Part shown: positions 36,965-44,984 of the stretch, piece by piece
Numbering within the stretch: position 1 is the first letter of the stretch
How the letters are laid out: every line of letters starts with the position of its first letter
Notes under the pieces: model-generated
What the model was told of the DNA's origin: nothing
Database searches by the model: none
The model's input: the letters and a program-made list of their open reading frames with translations, nothing else
Assembly (NCBI GenBank): GCA_011364985.1
Contig: RDOC01000005.1
Location: 42,052 to 106,051, forward strand
Origin: Candidatus Thorarchaeota archaeon
GTDB taxonomy: Archaea; Asgardarchaeota; Thorarchaeia; Thorarchaeales; Thorarchaeaceae
Direction of reading: 5' to 3'
Length of the DNA: 64,000 bases
Program-made: the position numbers and the translations under genes

Positions 36965-37575
36965 TAGTTCATACCTCAACTGTCAACAAATCGACAATAT
37001 TGTACGGTATCTGTTACTCGTGCAGAGGGCAGATTGCTTTTTACTCTATGTATAACTCACTTCTTGTGAATCACAAGAGCAAGAAACCTCCATGTTCCGA
37101 TCATCTGCTGCCAGTGTCACCACCTCTCGTATTCCATGGGATTGTGATGTCGCAGAGCAAGTAAACATGCAATATCCAACGAAGAATATGTGAGGGGTAT
37201 GAAATTGCTTTGCTAGAACATTACAGACACTTATCAATATCAGACATCTGCTAGGAACACAGGAGTAGGAGTAAATCATGTCTTCCGAAGTGACTTAGGG
37301 AAAGGACATCGAATGATCCTATGACAATGATTGGATGTGTAGAGAGCCTAATGAGGACCATCCATCAATATAGTATGTGTTTGCATAAGATAAGCTAGAG
37401 ACAGTCCCTCGTTGCACCACAAGTAAGGAAATGCCAAGCATGACAGAAAAAGAAAGGCTTTTTCGAATAAAGAGAGCTTGCTTGCAATTCTGAACGAATA
37501 ATCCAATAATAGGAAAACCTAATAGGATACGATAGCTGTTCATTGGTTATGCGCATTCAATAGGTGGGGATTGGA
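36965..37575. other. Gene-poor 600-bp stretch
   Basis: No reading frame with credible protein character is seen on either strand. It holds a perfect 15-bp palindrome at 37063-37077 (CTTGTGA-A-TCACAAG). The last 100 bp should hold the promoter and leader of the helicase-like gene; GGTGGGG lies 6-12 nt before its ATG. A noncoding RNA is possible but not shown. Confidence 0.4.
37063..37077. promoter_or_regulatory. 15-bp perfect palindrome
   Basis: CTTGTGA-A-TCACAAG, seven-base arms around one base, in the gene-poor interval. This is the size of an operator for a dimeric regulator, but no gene start is close (about 100 bp to 36964, about 500 bp to 37576). Its role is unknown. Confidence 0.3.
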
Positions 37576-39795
37576 ATGAGCACACTTAAGGAACTGGAGT
37601 ATGCACAGGTGTCTCCGCGGCTGCTTGAGATACTTAGGCGGCAGGGGCTTGCAAGACTCACAGAGTTCCAGTCCAATGCAATTGCGGCCGACCTGATGAG
37701 AGGAAAGAGCCAGATTCTGGTCACCTATGACTATGGTGAAGCATATCAGATTGCTGAGATTGCGCTACTGAATCGGGTGTCTTCTGACTTCAGGACCCGA
37801 GCTATAGTGCTCTGTCCAAATCCACATCAAGCAGAAAGAGCACATTATTCGCTAGGGCAGAAGTGTAGGAAACTGGGAATAGATGTCACTCTGATTACAA
37901 GAAGAAGCATAGCCACCAGAGAAAGCCTGAAAACAGGACGGGTCACTATTGCTACCTATAGATCTCTTGACATCGCTTTGAGAACAAATCCGGATATTGT
38001 TGAAGGCGTTGAATTCGTTCTAATCGATCGACTCGACCTTATAGGCCAGCCACGCCTTGGAGGAAGGCTGGAATCGGTATTAGTTGCGTTAATGGGAGAA
38101 GATAGGGCAGTACAGTACACAGCGATATGTCCGCCCGTAGCAGACATTGAAGACCTTGGAATCTGGCTCGGGGCTCAAATCATTGAGGACAAGAAGGCAG
38201 ATGTGAAGAGAATATTCAGCGTCAAGGCCTTCGATACAGCCTCTGAATCACTCACCGAGCTGACAGAGTTTGTGCATTATAGACGCGGTCAGGTGATGAT
38301 ACTCTGTGGGAATAACGAAAGCGCTGAATCTCTTGCTTTTCAACTCGCGGGCCTGTCTGAAACAAAAGAGAGCACTTCACTTGATCTCAGACTGAGCCCA
38401 GAACATCGTGATGATTTGCGGGATTTGTCTAGAGAGATAGTCAAATTCTATCCGGATTGTGAGCAGACCAAGTTGCTTGCTAGGCTTGTATTAAGAGGAA
38501 TAGCATTCTTCCACGAAGGCGTTTCCAAGTCACAGAGAAGGCAGCTCTCGGATGCTTGGGAGAAAGAGCTGTTGCCAGTGATTGTAATGCCCACTCGTTT
38601 CACAATTGCCAGTGGATTCAGAGCGACAGTTGTTTTACTTATTGGGGTGTTCATGCAGGAGTTCGGAGAGGAATTATCAGGGGAGGATGGAGTAACGATG
38701 TTATCTGAGTGGCAGCTTTGTGAGGTGCTTCATTCAGCAGGAAGGCGTGGCTTAGACAATGAGGGTTTCGGAATCGTGGTTGTTGATAAGGAATCCGAAC
38801 GAGAAAGGGTCTTGGCAAAGTACTTTTCCCAAGATACAGATCGAAACATTAGACCTCGTCTGAGTGAAGTCGACAGCGTCATGGACAATCCTGATAATAT
38901 CCAAGATCTTGTGCTCGGGCGTCTTTGCGGAGGCTCGGAAGAGAATCAAGACCCCTTTTCAATTGTCAATCGTACTTTTTGGGCATCAGCCCATCGGGTT
39001 GTAGATGTTTCAAAAGAAAATGCGGGAAAGGTCGATGAATCACTGGTTGATAGCTACATTTCAATGAGGACGACAAAGTCGACAGAGAATAGAGCAGAAG
39101 AGATACCTGATGAGAGTGTTAGGCTAGTATCGGTCAGCCCTGTAAAGATAGAAGGACTTGTTCGCAGCGGCAGTCGTGAAATATGGCATTATGTTTCACT
39201 GAAGTCAACAGACGGAGTAGCCTGCTCATGCGAATCTTGGAAGTATCAAGGAATACGAAGACATCGGCTTTGTAAACATCTTGTGAAGTTCGCCAGATAC
39301 TCACTTCGCGACAAGAAGACAAGACAGTATGCGGCTGGAGTTGTCACTCAGTCCTTAAGAAGTCTTGAGCTTCTGGGAGATCTGGAATCTGAAGGCCTGA
39401 TTCGTAGAGCGGGCAAAGAAGTGTTTTGTACAGACCTAGGCAGAGATGTGACATACCTTGGCGTTCCCGTTCGAGACGCCCGAAGCATCATCAAGGAGAT
39501 TGAAAGTGGAAAAGGAGATCTCAAAGCTGTGCTGCTTAGAGCCACTGCAGCGCGGTCAGGAATACCCAAGAGCCTAATATCACGAGTCTTGGAAAGACTA
39601 CCTACGAAAAGCATGAACGTACTCATCGGTCATCGCGATGACTTGCCGGGAATTGTTGAGAATTGCCTTGAAGAGATTGATTATGTTATTGCTATCATTC
39701 TCAAACTTACAGAAAACAAGAGGCACGGACAAATTCGGAGAGAGGCTCAAGACTTGGGTAGGAATCTTGCTATGCTTATTGAGTCCAGCAGGTAA
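37576..39795 (+). CDS. Helicase-like (SF2/Ski2-type) protein with lost ATPase motifs and a SWIM zinc finger
   Basis: 739 residues. RLTEFQSNAI (near 27-36) matches the Q-region of Hel308/Ski2 helicases, and the spacing of later motifs follows, but key residues are changed. Walker A reads VTYDYGEAY at 49-57, the DExH box reads LIDRLD near 150, and SAT reads AICPPV. Motif VI keeps AGRRG (near 385). A SWIM zinc finger CxC-x13-CxH is at C550, C552, C566 and H568, followed by winged-helix-like and helical segments. It probably binds nucleic acid or protein without ATP hydrolysis. I use ATG at 37576 because of the upstream GGTGGGG. Confidence 0.75.
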   Translation: MSTLKELEYAQVSPRLLEILRRQGLARLTEFQSNAIAADLMRGKSQILVTYDYGEAYQIAEIALLNRVSSDFRTRAIVLCPNPHQAERAHYSLGQKCRKLGIDVTLITRRSIATRESLKTGRVTIATYRSLDIALRTNPDIVEGVEFVLIDRLDLIGQPRLGGRLESVLVALMGEDRAVQYTAICPPVADIEDLGIWLGAQIIEDKKADVKRIFSVKAFDTASESLTELTEFVHYRRGQVMILCGNNESAESLAFQLAGLSETKESTSLDLRLSPEHRDDLRDLSREIVKFYPDCEQTKLLARLVLRGIAFFHEGVSKSQRRQLSDAWEKELLPVIVMPTRFTIASGFRATVVLLIGVFMQEFGEELSGEDGVTMLSEWQLCEVLHSAGRRGLDNEGFGIVVVDKESERERVLAKYFSQDTDRNIRPRLSEVDSVMDNPDNIQDLVLGRLCGGSEENQDPFSIVNRTFWASAHRVVDVSKENAGKVDESLVDSYISMRTTKSTENRAEEIPDESVRLVSVSPVKIEGLVRSGSREIWHYVSLKSTDGVACSCESWKYQGIRRHRLCKHLVKFARYSLRDKKTRQYAAGVVTQSLRSLELLGDLESEGLIRRAGKEVFCTDLGRDVTYLGVPVRDARSIIKEIESGKGDLKAVLLRATAARSGIPKSLISRVLERLPTKSMNVLIGHRDDLPGIVENCLEEIDYVIAIILKLTENKRHGQIRREAQDLGRNLAMLIESSR

Positions 39796-39870
39796 GCTTT
39801 TTACGGGCATCTAATGGTCGAGGCCTATGTTCAGGACATCTTGCATGTCCCTTTCTGCGGTGATGTATTC

Positions 39871-41019
39871 ATGAAGCTTTTCGAACACGAGGCGAAAGAG
39901 ATCTTCCGAACCTTTGGAATGCCTCTTCCGCTTGGAGGAGTTGCCTATACCCCCGAAGAGGCAAGAACCAGAGCGATAGAAGTAGGAAAACCAGTTGCCG
40001 TGAAGGCACAAGCACTCACTGGCAAAAGAGGAAAAGCAGGCGGGGTGAGATTTGCTAATACGCCGGAGGAAGCAGAAGCCCTAGCCAAGGACATCCTTGC
40101 CATGCGTATCAATGACTTGCCTGTGAAATCGATTCTTGTTGAAGAGAAACTGAGCATTCAACAAGAGATCTACGCTGGAATAACTGTTGATAGAAATGAG
40201 CGCAAGTATGTGGTCATTGGCAGTGCAGCTGGGGGAATGTCTATTGAAGAGCTAGCCGAGACAAGTCCGGGAAAAATAATCAAAAGACATGTAGACCCCT
40301 TAGGAGACCTCCAAGCATACGAAGCCCGTGAGATTGCAATAGACATGGGGTTCAAAGGAAAGCAAATCAATAGCCTTGCAGGATTGTTTCTCAAGCTATG
40401 GAGTATTGTTGAGGAGTATGATGTTGAACTAACAGAGATTAACCCCTTAATACTCACGACCGATGGTAGATTCCTCGCCGCAGATGCACGTCTGAATATT
40501 GATGATAATGCGTTGTTCCGGCATAAGAAACTCATTGAGAACATGAAGCGTGATACGGTGGAACAAAACGAGAGAGAGAAGCTGGCCACCGCAGAAGGAA
40601 TGGCCTATGTGGAACTGGACGGGGACATCGCATGCATATGCAATGGCGCTGGACTTACAATGGCGACACTTGATGCAGTTTCGATATATGGAGGAAAGGC
40701 TAGCACGTTCCTTGATCTAGGAGGAGGCGCCGACGCTGAGAGAGTAGAGAAAGGCGTTGAGATAGCAATGAAATATGACAAGGTGAAAGCCATCTTGGTG
40801 AATATCATGGGAGGAATCACCCGTTGTGATGACGTTGCAAATGGAATTGTGTCAGCAAAACAGGATGGGGATATTACTGTACCACTAGTGATACGAATGG
40901 TAGGAACAAATGAAGAAGAGGGACAGAGAATTCTGAACGAAGCTGGAATCCCGTTTCTCCAGACAATGGAGGAGGCAGCTCAGAAAGTTGTTACTCTTGC
41001 CGAGGGAGAGGATGCATAG
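39871..41019 (+). CDS. sucC: Succinate-CoA ligase (ADP-forming) beta subunit
   Basis: 382 residues from the ATG at 39871, which begins MKLFEHEAKEIFRTFG, the usual SucC start. The ATP-grasp fold is intact (PVAVKAQALTGKRGKAGGVRF; ELTEINPLI). The C-terminal CoA-ligase half has FLDLGGGADAERV and VNIMGGITRCDDVA. It makes ATP with succinate from succinyl-CoA, or the reverse, with SucD. Its stop is immediately followed by the sucD ATG. Confidence 0.96.
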   Translation: MKLFEHEAKEIFRTFGMPLPLGGVAYTPEEARTRAIEVGKPVAVKAQALTGKRGKAGGVRFANTPEEAEALAKDILAMRINDLPVKSILVEEKLSIQQEIYAGITVDRNERKYVVIGSAAGGMSIEELAETSPGKIIKRHVDPLGDLQAYEAREIAIDMGFKGKQINSLAGLFLKLWSIVEEYDVELTEINPLILTTDGRFLAADARLNIDDNALFRHKKLIENMKRDTVEQNEREKLATAEGMAYVELDGDIACICNGAGLTMATLDAVSIYGGKASTFLDLGGGADAERVEKGVEIAMKYDKVKAILVNIMGGITRCDDVANGIVSAKQDGDITVPLVIRMVGTNEEEGQRILNEAGIPFLQTMEEAAQKVVTLAEGEDA

Positions 41020-41889
41020 ATGGCAGTATTGATAGACAAGAATTCAAGGGTCCTTGTTCAGGGTATCACGGGTTCACAGGGGACTTTCCATACAAAGGCA
41101 ATGCTGGACTATGGCACCAATATCGTGGCTGGAATGACACCAGGCAAACTGGGAGAAGAGGTATACGGTGTTCCCGTTTACGACAGCGTTAAGCAAGCCA
41201 AAAGGGAAATGGATGTCACGGCCTCTATCATCTTTGTTCCTGCACCCTTCGCAGGAGATGCCGCTCTTGAGGCGATTGCAGCAGACTTGAATCCTGTAGT
41301 TGTAATCACTGAACATGTTCCTGTACAAGATGAGATGCGAGTCATTCATGTTGCAAGAGCCAAGGGAATCAGCATGATTGGTCCAAATACGCCAGGTATT
41401 ATCACACCTGGAGCAAAGCAGAAAGTCGGAATAATGCCAGGTCATGTATTTGCCGATGGGAAGGTGGGCCTTATGTCAAGGAGCGGTACTCTCACCTATG
41501 AGATAGCTGCGGGCATGACGAATGCAAATATCGGCATTTCCACAGCGATTGGTCTTGGAGGAGACCCCTGTGTTGGACTGACAACGATAGAAGCCGTCAA
41601 GATGTTTAGTGAAGACAAGGACACAAAGGCGATGGTGCTCGTTGGTGAGATCGGCGGTGATGCTGAGGAAAAGGCTGCTGCATACATGAAAGACCATGTT
41701 GACAAGCCTGCTGTGGCATTCATTGCAGGAAGAACTGCACCGCCAGGAAAACGAATGGGGCACGCTGGTGCCATCATCAGTGGGAGTACCGGGACCGCAG
41801 CAGCGAAGATTGCAGCATTCAAGGATGCAGGAATTCCCGTTGGTGACAAGCCAAGTGATGTGGCTAGGCTGCTTGAAGAGATACTCTGA
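41020..41889 (+). CDS. sucD: Succinate-CoA ligase alpha subunit
   Basis: 289 residues, standard length. The N-terminal CoA-binding Rossmann fold has VQGITGSQGTFHTKAML. Later MSRSGTLTYEIA and GLGGDPCVGLTTIEA are present. The phosphohistidine loop GHAGAIISGSTGTA holds the active His. It is directly adjacent to sucC and forms the alpha-beta enzyme of the citric acid cycle. Confidence 0.97.
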   Translation: MAVLIDKNSRVLVQGITGSQGTFHTKAMLDYGTNIVAGMTPGKLGEEVYGVPVYDSVKQAKREMDVTASIIFVPAPFAGDAALEAIAADLNPVVVITEHVPVQDEMRVIHVARAKGISMIGPNTPGIITPGAKQKVGIMPGHVFADGKVGLMSRSGTLTYEIAAGMTNANIGISTAIGLGGDPCVGLTTIEAVKMFSEDKDTKAMVLVGEIGGDAEEKAAAYMKDHVDKPAVAFIAGRTAPPGKRMGHAGAIISGSTGTAAAKIAAFKDAGIPVGDKPSDVARLLEEIL

Positions 41890-41920
41890 AGCAGAGTAGA
41901 AATCTGTGGAAAGAGCACAA

Positions 41921-41931
41921 GCTTTTAAAAC
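41921..41931 (+). promoter_or_regulatory. TATA box upstream of L40e
   Basis: GCTTTTAAAAC lies about 72 nt before the L40e ATG, after the sucD stop, and fits an archaeal TATA element. Confidence 0.45.
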
Positions 41932-42002
41932 AGAATCCAGCAGGAAACCAGAGCGGGCTCACTAGAGACTATGTCCGCAGCTAATGGAAAGAGGTCCGAG
42001 AT

Positions 42003-42161
42003 ATGCCAGTTGCTGATATCGAAAAGCGCAGACTAGCACAACACTACCTGCTCTACAAGTCAATATGCAGATACTGTGGAGCGACTAATCCACTTAAGGC
42101 TAAGAAGTGCAGGAAATGTAAGAACAAGGACCTCAGGCCAAAGAGGCGGTCAAAGAGATAG
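42003..42161 (+). CDS. rpl40e: Ribosomal protein L40e
   Basis: 52 residues, ATG at 42003 with GAGGT upstream. The four-cysteine zinc motif is intact (CRYCGATN...KKCRKCKN) and the C-terminus is basic (RPKRRSKR), the short archaeal L40e form without ubiquitin. It is followed by the tRNA-Val gene after 26 nt on the same strand. Confidence 0.95.
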   Translation: MPVADIEKRRLAQHYLLYKSICRYCGATNPLKAKKCRKCKNKDLRPKRRSKR

Positions 42162-42187
42162 TCTACTTGCGCCCGTGGCGAGAATGA

Positions 42188-42294
42188 GGGCGGGTGGTCT
42201 AGCTGGCTATGACGTCGCCTTCACACGGCGAAGGTCAGGGGTTCGAAAACCTGCAGGATTTACCTGCGTGTTGAAACTCCCCTCCTGCCCACCA
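42188..42294 (+). tRNA. tRNA-Val (CAC) with a 30-nt intron in the T loop, CCA encoded
   Basis: The acceptor stem pairs GGGCGGG (42188-42194) with CCTGCCC (42284-42290), then A and encoded CCA. The D arm is 42197-42213. The anticodon stem TCGCC/GGCGA surrounds TTCACAC, anticodon CAC. The T stem pairs AGGGG (42237-42241) with CCCCT (42279-42283), but 37 nt separate them instead of 7. Removing 42248-42277 restores a canonical TTCGAAT T loop. It lies between the L40e and L38e genes on the same strand, with gaps of 26 and 30 nt. Confidence 0.93.
42248..42277 (+). other. tRNA-Val intron with bulge-helix-bulge
   Basis: TTCG (42242-42245) pairs with TGAA (42272-42275) as the 4-bp central helix (one G-U). 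A 3-nt bulge AAA (42246-42248) and a 3-nt bulge ACT (42276-42278) flank it. The T stem closes the outside. The inner stem GCAGG/CCTGC (42253-42257/42263-42267) closes the inside. Cutting between the second and third base of each bulge gives exactly this 30-nt intron. This is the standard archaeal splicing endonuclease substrate. Confidence 0.85.
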
Positions 42295-42324
42295 TAAGCA
42301 TGAATTGTACTGAGAGGCTCAAAA

Positions 42325-42540
42325 ATGCCAAAACAAATGACCGATGTCAATAAGTTTCTCGGGATGACAGAGGACGCTATCGAATGCAGAGTGAAGAGAG
42401 GTTCAGACCACGTTAAGCTGAAACTACGCACAAAGAGATACCTCTACACAATAATCCTTGAGCCTCAAGAAGCAGAGTCTGTTCTGCAGAATGTGAAGTG
42501 CCAGATAGTTGAGGCCAGACCAAAGATCAAAGAAGACTAG
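42325..42540 (+). CDS. rpl38e: Ribosomal protein L38e
   Basis: 71 residues. It matches L38e: an N-terminal MPKQMTDVNKFL, then VKRGSDHVKLKLRTKRYLYTIIL, like [25 protein letters not shown] in eukaryotes. L38e is found in eukaryotes and only some archaeal groups, including Asgard. GAGGC precedes the ATG. It follows the tRNA by 30 nt and converges with the beta-CASP gene (4-nt overlap). Confidence 0.88.
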   Translation: MPKQMTDVNKFLGMTEDAIECRVKRGSDHVKLKLRTKRYLYTIILEPQEAESVLQNVKCQIVEARPKIKED

Positions 42541-43928
42541 ATTTCAATCACGTCATTGATATCCGGGATATTTGCTCTTCTGCCCTTTTTCTTCAATATA
42601 TCTGCTAATGCATCACAAGACTCCGATTCTCCATGAACTATGTGGAACTTAGGATTGCCAGGAATGCGTTCCAATAGGTCAACCAGTCCAACCGAGTCCG
42701 AGTGAGAAGAGAGATGATGCATTCTCACTTCTGCTTTGACCTCGAATTCGCGGCTTCCAACACTGACCTTCTTCGTTGCCAGAAGCTCTGCTCCCGGCGT
42801 GCCTGGAATCTGAAAACTCACAAAGATGATTGAATTCTTAGGGTTATCATGAAGGAGCTTGAAGTAGAGGTGAGATGCTCCCCCCTTCAACATTCCAGCT
42901 GGTGAAACGATTATCCCACCACTTTCTGCTGCTTTCTTCCGGTCTCGATTGTCATGAACAATTCTCGTGCGACTTACTGCTCTAGTAAAGGATTGAGGGC
43001 TTTGAAGATACTCGGGATGTCTGACCAGAATATCATTGACTTGGCGTGCCATTCCATCAATATAGACTGGGAATTTTCGGGAGATTTCACTCTGTTCAAG
43101 GATACACATAATCTCCTGACTTCTTCCCACGGCAAAGGCAGGAATTAGGACAGTTCCGCCCCGTTCCACTGTTTCAAGCACAGTTTCAATCAAAGCCTGT
43201 GTTATCTCGGCTCGGTCCGGATTTATTCGACGTGCATAGGTGCTCTCCGTGATTACAACATCGTGCTTTGGAAGATTCTTTCTTGCTCCCAAATTTAGCT
43301 TGGACTCGGTTGCATTGAAATCTCCGGTGAAAAGCACACGTTTGCCGTTCACGCGGATAGAAACCATAGCGCTACCAGGAATATGTCCAGCATTGAATAG
43401 TGTCAGTTCAAAATGACGACCAAGAGGAACCGTTTCTTCATATGCGGTGGCATCGCACTGCCTTTTCACCAAAGCAATATCCTTTCGTGTGTAAGGAAGG
43501 CGACCTCTTGAGATATTATGGAGGTCTCTAAGAAGCAACACACTCAGGTCGCGGGTAGCCGGAGTGCAGTATAGAGAGGCCTCTGTGTTGGAAAGAATCC
43601 GCGGAATACCACCTGAATGATCAAGATGAGCGTGAGTGAGTGCTACTCCCTGCATATCATCAAGAGAGACCATATCAGGAAAACTTGGGGGATCGGTGAA
43701 TTTCACACCGTAATCGATCATTACACTTTCATCATGGTGTTCCAAGAAGAACCCCGATCGTCCAATTTCTCTGCATGAACCGAGAAATGTCAATTGCGCC
43801 ATTAATAGAAACTTCCTAGGAGGTCGCCTTTCATATGTAAGAAAAGCCTTCCGAATTGCGACATCAATTTCAGGATTTTCAAAAAGAACAGAATACCATG
43901 AATCGGGCGGAAAATGGAGCCTCTGCAT
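42537..43928 (-). CDS. Beta-CASP metallo-beta-lactamase ribonuclease
   Basis: 463 residues if started at 43928. The MBL fold starts at AQLTFLGSCREIGRSG and has motif 2 THAHLDHSGG, motif 3 NAGHIPGSAM, motif 4 FTGDF, then the beta-CASP domain with STYARR and AFAVGRSQE, and the late SSHSDS and VHGESES motifs. It belongs to the aCPSF2/RNase J-like group without KH domains. Homologues usually begin near the ATG at 43802, so the first 42 residues may be an extension. A TATA-like element sits about 25 nt above 43928, which would suit a leaderless message. Confidence 0.88.
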   Translation of the reverse strand: MQRLHFPPDSWYSVLFENPEIDVAIRKAFLTYERRPPRKFLLMAQLTFLGSCREIGRSGFFLEHHDESVMIDYGVKFTDPPSFPDMVSLDDMQGVALTHAHLDHSGGIPRILSNTEASLYCTPATRDLSVLLLRDLHNISRGRLPYTRKDIALVKRQCDATAYEETVPLGRHFELTLFNAGHIPGSAMVSIRVNGKRVLFTGDFNATESKLNLGARKNLPKHDVVITESTYARRINPDRAEITQALIETVLETVERGGTVLIPAFAVGRSQEIMCILEQSEISRKFPVYIDGMARQVNDILVRHPEYLQSPQSFTRAVSRTRIVHDNRDRKKAAESGGIIVSPAGMLKGGASHLYFKLLHDNPKNSIIFVSFQIPGTPGAELLATKKVSVGSREFEVKAEVRMHHLSSHSDSVGLVDLLERIPGNPKFHIVHGESESCDALADILKKKGRRANIPDINDVIEI

Positions 43929-44013
43929 TCTCGATAAAAAGCGAAATCTATATCAGTTGTAATCAGCTGATGCTTATTGTCATAGTATTTGACAGCACGT
44001 GGAGAGGCTAAGG

Positions 44014-44325
44014 GTGACAGACGATAAGAACAAGGAAAAGCCTAAGACTGTCAATGGCGGCAATTCAGTGATTCTTGTTGGGAATAAGAATGTCATGTCC
44101 TACGTCCTAGCATGCGTAACACTATTCAACAAAGGAGCGAAAGAGGTTGTAATTAAGGCTCGAGGCAGGCTAATCAGTCGTGCGGTAGATGTCGCAGAGA
44201 TTACAAGAAATAGATTCATCTCCGAGTTGGTAGTCAAGAGCATTGAAATTGGAACCACAACTGTGCAGACAGACAAGGGCAGCGACCTAAATGTATCAAC
44301 GATTGATATAACTCTCTCCAAATAG
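44014..44325 (+). CDS. albA: Alba DNA/RNA-binding protein
   Basis: 103 residues from the GTG at 44014, which has GGAGAGG 7-13 nt upstream. The Alba fold is clear: [52 protein letters not shown]. Alba coats archaeal chromatin and RNA. The GTG at 43999 is in frame but lies before the Shine-Dalgarno site. It is divergent from the beta-CASP gene. Confidence 0.92.
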   Translation: MTDDKNKEKPKTVNGGNSVILVGNKNVMSYVLACVTLFNKGAKEVVIKARGRLISRAVDVAEITRNRFISELVVKSIEIGTTTVQTDKGSDLNVSTIDITLSK

Positions 44326-44398
44326 TATAACTAGTGTGAAGTCGTTTCTCACCCAAGGCCAAGCCGTTGCTGGCATTCGAAGCGGTGAGGAACAATCA

Positions 44399-44983
44399 AT
44401 GAAGCTACCTGTATGTATCTTTGACATAGAATCCGATATGCTGTGTTCAAACTGCCAGGACCGACTTGATCGGGGCGAGATAACTAGATTCGACATTGAC
44501 TTCTCCAAATGGCTATTGGATCGCCTGAGGAAATACCCACCCTTAGAAGACTTGAGCCTGCAGAGAGCCATCAAAACAGCCAATCACTTGATTCTTGTGA
44601 CTAAGAAGAAAAACGCGCATATTCTCGAATCATTGGAGCCGTTGGTTGCAGAGATGCAACAGACTTTCGGAGAACTCTTGATTTTTGAGCAACCGCTAAA
44701 ACTCCGTAGGGTCGTCAGACAGCTTATAGACCCAGCAATGGAGGTGGGTGTCAATAGCCTGTACCTACCGGATGGAACTCGTGAGAGTATTGTAATGTTG
44801 AGAAACGACGACAAAGAGAAGATCCTTTTCTCAAAGGAGAGCCTTAGAGATATCGCATCCGCTGTGCTTGGAGAACCAGTACTCTTTCAATATCAAGATG
44901 ATCGTGTTGAGAAGGTCGATGACACGAAGGATTCCTTTGATGAAAAAATGAAGGAGTTCTCGTTTCGTCAAAAACGACGGTGA
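44399..44983 (+). CDS. Archaeal Zn-motif/KH RNA-binding protein
   Basis: 194 residues from ATG at 44399 (GGTGAGG upstream). It begins MKLPVCIFDIESDMLCSNCQDRL, with a lone CxxC, then ITRFDIDFSKWLLDRL. A region near 75-110 (ANHLILVTKKKNAHILESLEPLVAEMQQTFG) recalls a KH-type GxxG fold, but the GxxG is degenerate (KKNA). Related archaeal proteins are often called NusA-like. I assign only RNA binding, with the KH call uncertain. Confidence 0.6.
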   Translation: MKLPVCIFDIESDMLCSNCQDRLDRGEITRFDIDFSKWLLDRLRKYPPLEDLSLQRAIKTANHLILVTKKKNAHILESLEPLVAEMQQTFGELLIFEQPLKLRRVVRQLIDPAMEVGVNSLYLPDGTRESIVMLRNDDKEKILFSKESLRDIASAVLGEPVLFQYQDDRVEKVDDTKDSFDEKMKEFSFRQKRR

Positions 44984-44984
44984 C

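Noticed and set aside
36934..37164. A 76-codon plus-strand frame in the gene-poor gap
   Set aside because: It begins inside the PAC2 gene on the other strand and shows no protein-like pattern.
37319..37543. A 74-codon minus-strand frame with hydrophobic stretches
   Set aside because: No Shine-Dalgarno, no neighbour support, irregular composition; treated as chance.
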